Notes: generated from the letters alone by a model not told the origin. 64,000 bases of DNA from an uncultured Psychrobacter sp. (GCF_947488565.1 NZ_CANKZC010000002.1:558001-622000); one strand, 5' to 3'; shown: positions 25,515-34,740, counted from the stretch's first letter. Made by a program: numbers and translations.

Positions 25515-27188
25515 CTAGTGTTTGGCAATAGAGATATTTTTGCCCTGCCAATTGCCCAAAGGATCATTCTCCGAAAATCCGATAACATAAGGCTTAACCA
25601 TTCGCGGACTAACGTAGTGATAGATGTTTAACAGCCCCATATCGTCATCCAACTGAGCCTCTGCTTGCTGATACAAATCTGCACGTTGCGCATCGGTGAC
25701 CCCAGGTTTTAGGGTTTGCGCCATCAGACTGTCAAATTTGGGGCTATTGTATTTACCGTAGTTGCCGCTATTGTCGGATTTTGTGATATTTAAAAAGGCT
25801 GAAGGCTCATTGTAATCCGCACACCAGCCAGCACGCGCAATTTCATAATTACCGTTACGGCGCGTATCAAGGTAGGTTTTCCATTCTTTATTGACTAAAT
25901 TGACATCGACAAACCCAAGTGCTTGCTTCCACAATGACGTGGCAGCAACCGCGACCTTTTTATGATTGTCATTGGTATTGTAGAGTAGCTCAAAGCTAAG
26001 CGGGTTATTCTCATCATACCCTGCTTCGTTGAGTAGTTTTTTGGCCTCAGCGATACGCTTATCTTGATCCCAACTGGACCACTCTGGCGTGTTTGCCACA
26101 TCACCATTGGTCACAGTAGGCGTCAGCTGATAAGCGGCCGTTTGGCCTTGACCGATTACCTTATCAACAATAGTATCGCGATCTAAGGCTAGCGCCAAAG
26201 CGCGGCGTACTTTAGGATCATCAAAAGGCGGTTTTACGGTATTAAATTCATAATAGTAAGTACAAAGGTAAGGCGATACTCTCAGCTCTTTTCCATAATC
26301 TGCCTGCAAAGAGTTAAACTGTTCGGTTGGAATTTCGTTATAGGTTACATCAACCTCACCTGCCTGATAGCGCGATACATCAGTCACGCTAGAGGGAATC
26401 GGTAACATGGTGATCGTATCAAGCGTAGTATTGGCGTCATCGTAATACTTAGAATTACGCGACAGCACCAGCTCATCATTGATCTGCCATTTACTGACTG
26501 TATAGGGACCATTGACTACGATATTCGTAGGGTCTGTCCACTTATCGCCAAATTCTTCGATGGTCTTTTGATGTACTGGTTTGACTGAGTTATGAATCAG
26601 CATATCGGGGAAGTACGGTACTGGTTCTGTTAGTGTCACTTGTAGCGTCTTATCGTCGATGGCTTCTACGCCTAGCGTTTCAATACCAGCAGCGCCCGCG
26701 ACGATTTGATCGGCGCCTTTTACTTTGGCATCGACCAAATAGCTTGAATAAGGGGACGCTGTATTTGGATCGACCAAACGACGCATACTATAAGCGAAAT
26801 CCTCTGCGGTAACCGGATCACCATTTGACCAGTTGGCATCACGCAGTTTAAACGTCCATACCTTGTTATCGTCGCTCTCCCAACTGGTTGCCATTGCTGG
26901 GATAGTTTTGCCATCAGCATCGGTATTGGTCAGGCCCTCAAATATTTGACGACCAATATTAGATTCGGGTACGCCCGATACTTTATGTGGATCTAGCGAC
27001 TCAGGCTCGGTGCCGTTATTGATGGTCAGCTCTTGCGTTTCAGCCAAGACATTAGGGTCGATGTCAGCTGCAGCATCGGCATTGCTGGTGTTGGCAGTAT
27101 TGTCGCTACAGCCCGTCATAAACATAGCAAGTACAAGAGAAGTGGGTAAAAAGACGGTAGTACGCAGGGAGGTAGGGTTGAAAGTCAT
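25515..27188 (-). CDS. oppA: Oligopeptide-binding lipoprotein OppA
   Basis: A 557-residue solute-binding protein of family 5, similar to E. coli OppA/MppA throughout (LDPHKVSGVPESNIGRQIFEG, WTFKLRDANWSNGDPVTAEDF, YLCTYYYEFNTVKPPFDDPKVR, ARAGWCADYNEPSAFL). The ATG at 27188 is chosen because AGGAT lies 5 bases upstream and a signal peptide with lipobox-like MTGC follows, giving an inner-membrane-anchored periplasmic receptor. It captures short peptides for OppBCDF and is the first gene of the operon. Confidence 0.95.
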   Translation of the reverse strand: MTFNPTSLRTTVFLPTSLVLAMFMTGCSDNTANTSNADAAADIDPNVLAETQELTINNGTEPESLDPHKVSGVPESNIGRQIFEGLTNTDADGKTIPAMATSWESDDNKVWTFKLRDANWSNGDPVTAEDFAYSMRRLVDPNTASPYSSYLVDAKVKGADQIVAGAAGIETLGVEAIDDKTLQVTLTEPVPYFPDMLIHNSVKPVHQKTIEEFGDKWTDPTNIVVNGPYTVSKWQINDELVLSRNSKYYDDANTTLDTITMLPIPSSVTDVSRYQAGEVDVTYNEIPTEQFNSLQADYGKELRVSPYLCTYYYEFNTVKPPFDDPKVRRALALALDRDTIVDKVIGQGQTAAYQLTPTVTNGDVANTPEWSSWDQDKRIAEAKKLLNEAGYDENNPLSFELLYNTNDNHKKVAVAATSLWKQALGFVDVNLVNKEWKTYLDTRRNGNYEIARAGWCADYNEPSAFLNITKSDNSGNYGKYNSPKFDSLMAQTLKPGVTDAQRADLYQQAEAQLDDDMGLLNIYHYVSPRMVKPYVIGFSENDPLGNWQGKNISIAKH

Positions 27189-27227
27189 ATGATATCCTAT
27201 CGGGCAGATGGCAAGCAGCTTGCCCAA

Positions 27228-27799
27228 TCTTTTAGTAAATCCATTTAAGTTTAGTATCTCTTACTTATGTCATTAAAGGTCATATTCCGACCTTTCACCT
27301 TGTAATTACAACGCTTCAACCAAACCCTTTTAGGTCTAAATGAGCAGTTACTATTACCTATTGATAACACAAATTAGAAAACTATTGGTAACATTAATAA
27401 TAAAAAAAGTTATGAATGTCAACAGCTTTTAAGACTTTGGAGAGGATATAAGGTAGAAAAAGTCTCTTAAGACGATGATGCTATTAGATCAAAATGATGA
27501 AAAATCCTGTCAATTTATGACTTTTTGCACAAAATTTACCGCTTTTATCGTTTAAAACCGACCTTTCATCAAAAGACTGCTCTTCTGTTATGAATTGTAG
27601 TCAAAATTTTTCAATAGTCTACAATGCTCAGTAGGGGATTATTTGACTGTTTGGTCTGAATCTTAATAGAAGTGACGTTATCTTGTGATTGTAAGTCGAT
27701 GACAACGTTCATTAACCAAACTGATGTTGCGATAGACACGCGCGACTTGCTACTGTGGCTGGTAGTTTTTCACCAATCAAAAAAAATAAAGGATTTATT
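27228..27799. other. Divergent intergenic region between oppA and MDR reductase gene
   Basis: About 570 bases, AT-rich, with no gene. It should hold both promoters. The only distinct signal is an inverted pair ATTGTAG (27594-27600) and CTACAAT (27619-27625); the sequence ATTGTAGTCAAAA here matches the operator-like site at 17857. Confidence 0.5.
27594..27625. promoter_or_regulatory. Operator-like inverted repeat shared with the nitronate monooxygenase promoter
   Basis: ATTGTAG and CTACAAT are spaced by 18 bases. The left part, ATTGTAGTCAAAA, is identical to 13 bases at 17857. It lies about 175 bases before the MDR reductase start. Confidence 0.4.
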
Positions 27800-28777
27800 A
27801 TGCGTAGCGCAACTTATGAGACTTTTGGCAAACCGACTGAGGTATTAAGCCTTGGCGACAGCCCTATTCCAGAGCCAAAGGCTACCGAGGTGCGAGTAAA
27901 AACCATACTCGCCTCTATTCATAACCATGACCTATTGACCATTCGCGGTAAATACGGCTTTAAACCTGAACTGCCAGCGATCGGTGGTTCTGAAGCCTTA
28001 GGGATCATCGATGCTGTCGGTAGTGACGTCAAAGACCTAAAAGTCGGTCAGCGTATTGCGGCAGCAAGCGTCCAAGCGACGTGGGCTGAATACTTTACCG
28101 CGCCTGCCAGCATGATATTCCCTATACCGGACAGCTTAGAAGATGAGTTGGCGGCACAATTAATCGCTATGCCGCTCAGTGCCTTGATGTTGCTTGAGTT
28201 CTTAGAAGTAGAGAGTGGGCAATGGGTTATCCATAATGCTGCCAATGGTGCGGTTGGTAAGTCGCTTGCGATGTTGGCTGCGGCGCGCGGGGTGAATACA
28301 ATCAACGTCGTACGTAGTAGCGATGCGTTAGAAGAGTTAGAAGCCCTCGGTATCAAAAACAATATCAATAACTCAGATGACGACTGGAAAGATCAAGTCC
28401 GTCACATTATAGGCGATGACAGCATCAGCGCCGCAGTGGACTCGGTCGGCGGTGAGGCCAGTGGTGATTTACTGTCATTGCTAGGTCATTATGGTACGTT
28501 TGCTGTCTTTGGCGCAATGTCAGGCAAGCCAATGGCGCTCAATCCTACTGATATGATATTTAAGCAAGCAACGTTAAAAGGCTTTTGGGGCAGTAAGATC
28601 AGTCAAGAAATGAGTGTCGAAAATAAGCAGCGTTTGGTTGATGAGCTGATCGAGCGCGCCGTTGATGGCAAGTTAAAACTGCCCGTTGAAGCAACTTTTG
28701 ATCTGGCGGATATCATCAAAGCAGTCGATGGTAAATTGCAGTCTGAAAAAACAGGTAAAGTGCTTTTGAAGCCTTAG
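27800..28777 (+). CDS. MDR family NADPH-dependent reductase, first copy
   Basis: A 325-residue medium-chain dehydrogenase/reductase without the usual zinc ligands, so probably a quinone or enoyl reductase. The N-terminal GroES-like domain includes ILASIHNHDLLTIRGKYG and GSEALGIIDAVG; the Rossmann domain has NAANGAVGKSLAMLA. It resembles MECR-type enoyl reductases; the substrate is unknown. The ATG at 27800 follows AAAGGA by 6 bases; the frame is open 15 codons upstream. A terminator follows, and a paralogue lies 400 bases downstream. Confidence 0.82.
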   Translation: MRSATYETFGKPTEVLSLGDSPIPEPKATEVRVKTILASIHNHDLLTIRGKYGFKPELPAIGGSEALGIIDAVGSDVKDLKVGQRIAAASVQATWAEYFTAPASMIFPIPDSLEDELAAQLIAMPLSALMLLEFLEVESGQWVIHNAANGAVGKSLAMLAAARGVNTINVVRSSDALEELEALGIKNNINNSDDDWKDQVRHIIGDDSISAAVDSVGGEASGDLLSLLGHYGTFAVFGAMSGKPMALNPTDMIFKQATLKGFWGSKISQEMSVENKQRLVDELIERAVDGKLKLPVEATFDLADIIKAVDGKLQSEKTGKVLLKP

Positions 28778-28805
28778 TTTTTAGTCACTACTAAAACTAT
28801 CAGTG

Positions 28806-28842
28806 ATGGCAGTGTTCTTCTTAGAATGCTGCCATTTTTTTA
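28806..28842 (+). terminator. Terminator after first MDR reductase gene
   Basis: ATGGCAG and CTGCCAT, with further pairing inside (TGTTCT with AGAATG), followed by a T run. Confidence 0.8.
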
Positions 28843-28976
28843 TGCTTTTGTATTTTTATTTAACAATAGTAACCCATTCATCGAATTTACAATGATAAGC
28901 AAGTAACAACGTTAGGTAACCAAAATCAAGTTGAGAACGCTTAGTCTGAGTTGTTATCGTCTATAAGTAGCAAATT

Positions 28977-29121
28977 ATAGTCAGTACTAAATAAAATCAA
29001 TACATTATTAGCTACGTGCTACTGGTATAAATTTTCCTCGCTTGCTGTGTGCTTCGCACTCCAGAGGCTTCGCAAAATCCATTCCAGCAGCACTGTATCG
29101 GTTTTAAAGTGATTTGACTAT
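28977..29121. repeat. Dispersed MITE-like repeat, copy 3
   Basis: About 145 bp. The left end is ATAGTCAGTACTAAATAAAA and the right end GTTTTAAAGTGATTTGACTAT, its imperfect complement. The inner core differs from other copies (GTGCTTCGCAC in place of GCCTACGC-like sequence) but keeps its hairpin, a compensatory change. It lies between the two MDR paralogues, near the second gene's promoter. Confidence 0.8.
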
Positions 29122-29181
29122 GTTATCAAGCTTATATCTCTTTAAGTACTCAAACTTATAAATAATAAAAAGGATATTTCT

Positions 29182-30162
29182 ATGCGCACTGCAACTTACA
29201 ACGAATTTGGCAAACCCTCAGAAGTGCTTAGTGTAACCGAAAGCCCTACTCCAGAACCTAATAATAACCAAGTCCGTATCAAAACCATCTTATCTTCTAT
29301 CCATAACCATGATTTGGTTACCATCAAAGGCGAGTACGGTAATAAACCTGAATTGCCTGCCACGGGCGGTAGTGAAGCAGTAGGGGAAATCGATGCTTTA
29401 GGTAGCGCGGTCACAGGCTTTGAAAAAGGTCAGCGCGTCGTCGTATCAGGCGTACAAGGCACGTGGGCGGAGTATTTTATCGCGCCAGCTCAAAGCATCA
29501 TTCCTATACCAGACGCTATCGATGATGAAATGGCCGCTCAGCTTATCGCCATGCCAATGAGTGCGCTGCTGCTCATTGAGTTTTTAAACATCAAGCCGGG
29601 TCAATGGATCATTCAAAATGCTGCCAATGGCGCGGTTGGTGAATCCATGGCAATGCTCGCTCCCGAGCGTAATATCAATACGATTAATCTGGTGCGTAGT
29701 ACAGAATCGGAACAAGAACTCATTGATTTAGGTATCGTTGATAACAATGTCGTGACCGATAACGATGACTGGAAAGAGCAAGTCAAAAATATCGTTGGTG
29801 ACGATAAAATCAGCGGCGCAGTCGATGCGGTCGGCGGCAAGTCTGGTGGCGAGCTGGTATCTCTACTGGGTAAACACGGTGTGCTAGCATCTTTAGGTGC
29901 CATGTCTGGCAAACCGCTCACACTCAACCCTAGCAATCTGATTTTTAATTTGGCGCAGGTAAAAGGCTTTTGGGCAAGCGATATGATGCAAGAAATCAGT
30001 AGCGATGATATGCAGCGCCTGACCCGTGAGCTGATTGAGCGCGCGGCAAGCGGTCAATTAAAACTCCCTACAGGCGGCATTTATCCTTTAGATGATATTC
30101 AAACAGCGGTCTCTGAAAAAGTACAGTCAGACAAAAAAGGTAAGATATTGATTAAGCCTTAA
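29182..30162 (+). CDS. MDR family NADPH-dependent reductase, second copy
   Basis: A 326-residue paralogue of the upstream gene, with the same landmarks (ILSSIHNHDLVTIKGEYG, GSEAVGEIDALG, NAANGAVGESMAML, GAVDAVGGKSGGELVSLLG). No zinc ligands are seen. Strong AAAAAGGA precedes the ATG. A third, more distant MDR gene follows after 53 bases, so these two are likely co-transcribed. The substrate is unknown; quinones or enoyl thioesters are typical of relatives. Confidence 0.82.
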   Translation: MRTATYNEFGKPSEVLSVTESPTPEPNNNQVRIKTILSSIHNHDLVTIKGEYGNKPELPATGGSEAVGEIDALGSAVTGFEKGQRVVVSGVQGTWAEYFIAPAQSIIPIPDAIDDEMAAQLIAMPMSALLLIEFLNIKPGQWIIQNAANGAVGESMAMLAPERNINTINLVRSTESEQELIDLGIVDNNVVTDNDDWKEQVKNIVGDDKISGAVDAVGGKSGGELVSLLGKHGVLASLGAMSGKPLTLNPSNLIFNLAQVKGFWASDMMQEISSDDMQRLTRELIERAASGQLKLPTGGIYPLDDIQTAVSEKVQSDKKGKILIKP

Positions 30163-30215
30163 TATATGTGTTTAAAACCTATTTAATCCAAAAGTAATAA
30201 AAAAGGAATAATATT

Positions 30216-31235
30216 ATGTCCAATCAAACGAACGCTGATAATAAAACCTTTAAAGCCTTAGTTGTCGAAGAAACGAACGACGGTGAATTTAAAAAAAGTA
30301 TTCAACAGCGCAACGTCAGTGATTTGCCTGAGAACGATTTATTGATCGAAGTGCATTATTCATCATTGAATTTCAAAGATGCGATGTCGGCATCGGGCAA
30401 TAAAAGAATCACTAGAAACTACCCGCATACCCCTGGTATTGATGCGGCAGGTGTGGTGATGAGTGACAAGTCTGGCACCTTTTCAGAAGGTCAAGAAGTC
30501 GTCGTATTCGGTTATGATTTGGGTATGGATACCGATGGCGGCTTAAGCCAAATGATCTCTATCCCTGCCGATTGGGCGGTCGCCTGTCCAGACTCTTTAT
30601 CGCTAAAAGAAGCCATGATTTATGGTACGGGCGGTCTAACCGCAGCCTTAAGTGTGCAAAAGCTTGAAAAAATGGGTGCAAAACCTGCAGACGGTCCCGT
30701 CGCGGTCACGGGTGCAACGGGTGGTGTGGGCAGTATCAGTATCGCCATCCTAAAGCAGCTTGGCTATGACGTCATCGCCTTCTCAGGTAAGTCTGAGCAA
30801 AGCGACTATCTAAAAGCGCTTGGCGCAAGCGAAGTCCGTCATCGCGACACCATCAATGAGATTGGCGATAAACCTGTCGGTCGTGAGCTGTGGGCCAACG
30901 CCATTGATACCATCGGCGGCGACTATTTGGCAAACTTGCTCAAGCAAACCAAAGCGGGCGGCGCAGTTACTAGTTGTGGCTTAGCGGGCGGTGCTGAATT
31001 TTCGATGACAGTATTGCCGTTTATCACCCGCGCAGTATCCTTACTTGGTATCGATTCGGTCTATATTCCACTGGACGATAAAAAGGCCATTTGGGAGCGT
31101 GTCTCAACCGATATGAAGCTGCCTGATCTTGAGAGTTATGCGGAGGAAATTACGTTAGAGCAGACGCCTGAGTATTTAGATCGCTTTATGGCGAGTCAGA
31201 CGGTTGGGCGTTATGTGGTGAATGTGCGGGGTTAG
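30216..31235 (+). CDS. YhdH/AcuI family acryloyl-CoA reductase-like protein
   Basis: A 339-residue MDR protein of the YhdH/YhfP group: SSLNFKDAMSASGNKRITRNYPHTPGIDAAG at the N-terminus and VTGATGGVGSISIAILKQLGY as the NADPH-binding motif, with CGLAGGAEFSMTVLPFITRAVSLLGIDS. Characterised AcuI reduces acryloyl-CoA to propionyl-CoA with NADPH, protecting against reactive acrylates. AAAAAGGAATA lies upstream of the ATG. A wobble-rich terminator hairpin follows. Confidence 0.87.
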   Translation: MSNQTNADNKTFKALVVEETNDGEFKKSIQQRNVSDLPENDLLIEVHYSSLNFKDAMSASGNKRITRNYPHTPGIDAAGVVMSDKSGTFSEGQEVVVFGYDLGMDTDGGLSQMISIPADWAVACPDSLSLKEAMIYGTGGLTAALSVQKLEKMGAKPADGPVAVTGATGGVGSISIAILKQLGYDVIAFSGKSEQSDYLKALGASEVRHRDTINEIGDKPVGRELWANAIDTIGGDYLANLLKQTKAGGAVTSCGLAGGAEFSMTVLPFITRAVSLLGIDSVYIPLDDKKAIWERVSTDMKLPDLESYAEEITLEQTPEYLDRFMASQTVGRYVVNVRG

Positions 31236-31268
31236 GGTTTGGTTTAGAGTATAGGTTTTTAGATGATG

Positions 31269-31299
31269 GTAGTGCTCTTTTAGGGTGCTGCTTTTTTAT
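31269..31299 (+). terminator. Terminator after YhdH/AcuI-like gene
   Basis: GTAGTGCTC pairs with GGGTGCTGC using several G-U pairs, followed by TTTTTT. Confidence 0.6.
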
Positions 31300-31433
31300 T
31301 GAGAGCATAGCAATATATTTTAAAATTGAAGTATATTGCTAAAGGCATGCTAAGCTATATCTAAAATAATGTTGTCAAAACATAAAGAATATTTCACTAT
31401 TTAGTAAATTTATGATTGAGGGTAAATACTTTC

Positions 31434-32807
31434 ATGATACCAAATGAAATAATTAAACAGATTCGTACTGGCGAACTGGTTTTACACTGTGTCGAAGTAG
31501 AAATTTTTCAAACAGCAGACAATGGATGCAAGATGCTAGGACACGGCACTATCAAAATAAACAGTGTCGGCACTATTTATTTAGAATTCATTTGTACTCA
31601 TAGTGAAAATGTGCCACATGCGTTTTTTAATAAAAAACTACCTAAAGATCCCTTAAACCCTGAAGAAAAGTTATACCTTCGTGTTAAAAATTTAAATGGT
31701 AATGAATATAAGTCTGATGGTTTTTCTATTAAAATTAATCTTAATTCATCATCCTTACCAGCTCATTACTACGTAATATTATCGTCCATTTATTCGCTAA
31801 GTGAAACTGAACTACCAAAGCCAAAAGAAGATAGTTATATATATTTCGAGTTTGCAGATTATTTCAATATACCATCAAACAAAAAAAACTCAGTAGTGTC
31901 TAGTCTTGGCTCTGAATCTCACAGCTGGAATCAGACAGTGATACAAATGGATGGTTACTCTGTATCTATGGTGAAATATAAGGACTATACAGAAGTTAAA
32001 GCCACTGGGGTTTTTGAGCCTGATAAGTTATTTAAATGTCTTAAGTTTTATATTGGATTTTCTAGCGCATCTATGCCTCAACCTTATTATATGATAAGCA
32101 TAACAAACGGAGAAGAAAAACGAACTGTTTACAGCATATCTGATAAGCAAAAGCGTCAGACTTCATCTAGCCCAATGGTCGATAGCGCTGCCGATGAAAA
32201 GTACAGAGACTCTACCTACCATTATGCGCTTTTAGAAAACATACAAAGCTTATATAAGGACAACTCAAAACATTTTGACAGTGTCTACTCACAATGGGAA
32301 AGAGTTTGGTACTCGTTTCAATCGAAAAATAGCATTATGATCCTTACTCTATCAGTTGCCATTGAAGGTCTATTGAATGATATCTATATTCCTGCTATTA
32401 AGTCTAAAGATGAGAATATAGAGTTGAATACTGAGATAGATGAGATAAAAGCACAGATAAAGAATCTTAAACTAACAGCTGAACAATGTAGTCGCCTACT
32501 TGGCAGTGTAAGCTATTGGAAAAATGTCACAGCAGCTAAAGCTCTTAATTATTTAGTTGAACATAAAATCATAACATCTGATGACAAAAAGCTATGGCAA
32601 AATCTTCGTAATGAAAGTGCGCATCCTAAAGTACGAGAAGAAAATTTGGCTAGAGAGAGACTAGAAATTGAACAGGTTTTATCCTGTTTAGATTTATTCC
32701 ACAAACTTATCTTAAACACCTTAAAGTTCTCTGGCCCGATTAGGGTTTTACAACTTAAAGAACACTATGGTTATGTAGAGTTAAATCATATTGATGTTCT
32801 AAGCTAA
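31434..32807 (+). CDS. Unknown protein with a HEPN-like C-terminal domain
   Basis: A 457-residue protein not recognised by name. The N-terminal half is rich in beta-strand patterns and has no known motif. The C-terminal 200 residues look helical and contain LRNESAHPKV, an R-x4-H motif at residues 392-397, as in HEPN ribonucleases. The architecture (beta-rich front, HEPN back) recalls ApeA-type anti-phage effectors, but this is not proven. The gene is clearly more AT-rich than its neighbours and stands alone, which fits acquired DNA. The ATG at 31434 is preferred to TTG at 31416; GAGG lies 12 bases upstream. A 11-codon frame (31412-31447) overlaps the start. Confidence 0.6.
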   Translation: MIPNEIIKQIRTGELVLHCVEVEIFQTADNGCKMLGHGTIKINSVGTIYLEFICTHSENVPHAFFNKKLPKDPLNPEEKLYLRVKNLNGNEYKSDGFSIKINLNSSSLPAHYYVILSSIYSLSETELPKPKEDSYIYFEFADYFNIPSNKKNSVVSSLGSESHSWNQTVIQMDGYSVSMVKYKDYTEVKATGVFEPDKLFKCLKFYIGFSSASMPQPYYMISITNGEEKRTVYSISDKQKRQTSSSPMVDSAADEKYRDSTYHYALLENIQSLYKDNSKHFDSVYSQWERVWYSFQSKNSIMILTLSVAIEGLLNDIYIPAIKSKDENIELNTEIDEIKAQIKNLKLTAEQCSRLLGSVSYWKNVTAAKALNYLVEHKIITSDDKKLWQNLRNESAHPKVREENLARERLEIEQVLSCLDLFHKLILNTLKFSGPIRVLQLKEHYGYVELNHIDVLS

Positions 32808-32865
32808 CAGCATTAAAAATATAAAATTGTTAATAAATTTTGATAAATATTTAATCTACGACTTA

Positions 32866-33023
32866 TGGAGCTTTTTAGCCTCGATTGCAGCGGTTATCCT
32901 TGTTTGACCCCTAGATTGCGACGACTTAGTCCGCTGGGGTATCGCGGTAGCAGGAACACATCGGGCTTTAGTCGCAGCTCTAAGGGGCAGACAAGATAAT
33001 AGCGAAAAGCGAGAATAGCTCCA
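32866..33023. repeat. Large imperfect fold-back element (possible MITE or structured RNA)
   Basis: The left arm begins TGGAGCTTTTTAGCCTCG and the right arm ends CGAGAATAGCTCCA. Matching blocks continue inward (TTATCCTTGTTTGACCCCTAG with CTAAGGGGCAGACAAGATAA, then TGCGACGACTTAG with CTTTAGTCGCA). All 158 bases can form one long imperfect hairpin. GC is higher than the flanks. It has no coding capacity and lies 59 bases past the HEPN-like gene. Confidence 0.75.
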
Positions 33024-33040
33024 AAACCTTTAAACCAAAA

Positions 33041-33067
33041 AAAACACCCAATAAGTTGAGTGTTTTC
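33041..33067. terminator. Terminator at end of flavoprotein gene
   Basis: AACACCCAA and TTGAGTGTT form a stem with A and T runs on either side; nearly the same hairpin recurs at 34706-34740. Confidence 0.7.
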
Positions 33068-33099
33068 AAAAAATAGTAAGCAGCTAAATAAGCAAACGC

Positions 33100-34539
33100 C
33101 TACTCTTTTATATTTTTATCCTCTACCCGCAAATCTCTACAAATACGCTGGGCGGCCATGCCCAAAGCTTCGGTAAACGTTGGGAATGCCAACTCTAAAT
33201 TGGCAATCTCATGCACGGTCATGCCAGTCGCCATACAAGTGGCGGCCACCTGAATCACCTCAGCCGAGTATGAACCAAGGACATGCGCGCCCAGTAGTTT
33301 TTGGCTCTGTTTGCCGATGATAATCTTACAAAAGCCGTCCGTTCGCGCATCCATAATAGCGCGCGGTAGCCCTTCGTAATCGATGATTTGTACCATGCAG
33401 TCGTGCTCTTTTTCCGCTTGCGCCTGCGTCATGCCGACAGAACCATATTCAGGCTCAGTAAAGCTACCCGTGGCGATCGCTTTTGGGTCGTATCTCTCGG
33501 CAGTATCAGAGACCGCGTTTTGCGCGGCGACGCGCGCTTGATGGGCGGCGCTTTGCACAAACATACTGATGCCATTGGCATCGCCTGCCACATACACGCC
33601 GTCTACGTTGGTTTGTAAGTAGTCATCGACGTCGATATAAGGGCCGTTTAATTTAATATCGGTGGCATCAAGGTTGAGCCCGTCTAAGTCCGCAGGCCAG
33701 CCTACCATTAAGAACACTGCGTCGGTCATGAGCGAGTCTTCTTTATCATCGTCATTGTGCTTATAGTTGACTTTTAATCGACCGTTTTCTTTTTCGATAG
33801 ACTGACATCCGGTACTGGTCAGAATATTCATGCCGCGCGCCTCAAAGGCTTCTTCTAGCTTACGCGAGATATCGATATCGCTTGGCGGGGTCAAGCGATC
33901 GGCAAATTCGATGATATCGACTTGTGCGCCAAAATCGATAAGGATGGAGGCCAGCTGACAACCGGTCGCTGAGCCGCCGACCACTGTGACCCGTTTTGGC
34001 AATTCGGTCATCGACCACAAATCATGAAATGAGAGCGCAAGCTCATTGCCCGGAATATCTAGTTTTCTGGGTTTGCCGCCAACGGTTAAGATGATTTGAT
34101 CAGCGCTAAACTCACGGCCATCACCAATCGTCACGGTTTTATTGTCGATAAAATGCGTGGGTCCGACCTCATCTATGACCTCGATACCTTGCTGCTCAAC
34201 CACTTTGGTTAGATGCCATACTTCATTGGCATGGGCGGCGACGCGATTGGCATTGTCGATAGCGGCAGCAAAATCGACTGCTGGCGTCTCGCCTTTTAGC
34301 CCAAACTGCGGATAGAGTTCGGTATCGGTGCGCAGGCGCGCTGCTCGTGCCAGCGTTCTGACGGGTGCAGGGCCTTCATTAAATGCGGTACCGCCAAGCT
34401 TATTGGCCTCTAATAATGTGACAGCTGCGCCGAGTTCATGCGCGCGCAGGGCCGCTTGTACCCCAGCTGGGCCGCCGCCGATGACGAGGACGGTTTGTTT
34501 ATCTTTTGAATTATTATCTAATTGATTATTGTTATTCAT
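33100..34539 (-). CDS. Lipoamide dehydrogenase-like flavoprotein lacking the redox cysteines
   Basis: A 479-residue class I pyridine nucleotide-disulfide oxidoreductase by fold: FAD motif VIGGGPAGVQAALRA at residues 19-33, NAD(P) motif VVGGSATGCQLASIL, second FAD motif GVYVAGDANG, and a C-terminal dimerisation domain. The usual redox motif GGTCxNxGC is GGTAFNEGP here, so both Cys are replaced (Ala52, Pro57), and the C-terminal His-Pro of HPT..E is Phe (FPTFTEAL). It therefore cannot act as a dithiol reductase. It may be a simple NAD(P)H:acceptor or transhydrogenase-like enzyme. Terminators flank it on both sides. Confidence 0.8.
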   Translation of the reverse strand: MNNNNQLDNNSKDKQTVLVIGGGPAGVQAALRAHELGAAVTLLEANKLGGTAFNEGPAPVRTLARAARLRTDTELYPQFGLKGETPAVDFAAAIDNANRVAAHANEVWHLTKVVEQQGIEVIDEVGPTHFIDNKTVTIGDGREFSADQIILTVGGKPRKLDIPGNELALSFHDLWSMTELPKRVTVVGGSATGCQLASILIDFGAQVDIIEFADRLTPPSDIDISRKLEEAFEARGMNILTSTGCQSIEKENGRLKVNYKHNDDDKEDSLMTDAVFLMVGWPADLDGLNLDATDIKLNGPYIDVDDYLQTNVDGVYVAGDANGISMFVQSAAHQARVAAQNAVSDTAERYDPKAIATGSFTEPEYGSVGMTQAQAEKEHDCMVQIIDYEGLPRAIMDARTDGFCKIIIGKQSQKLLGAHVLGSYSAEVIQVAATCMATGMTVHEIANLELAFPTFTEALGMAAQRICRDLRVEDKNIKE

Positions 34540-34705
34540 GATTTTTCCAGTTTGATAATTATTTATAAGTTAAATTCTAGTCTTAGTAAAACACACCCTA
34601 CTGCGGATTACTGCGAGATTTATAATCGTTTTTGTTAGCGTGTGTTCGATGTGATATAACGAAAGTAACTCAGTCTGTCACAAGATTAACGGTTAAATTT
34701 AGACA

Positions 34706-34740
34706 AAAAAAACACCCAACTGAGTTGAGTGTTTTTTTTA
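34706..34740. terminator. Terminator downstream of guaA
   Basis: AACACCCAAC and GTTGAGTGTT enclose TGA, with A and T runs at both ends. It resembles the hairpin at 33041-33067. Confidence 0.8.
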
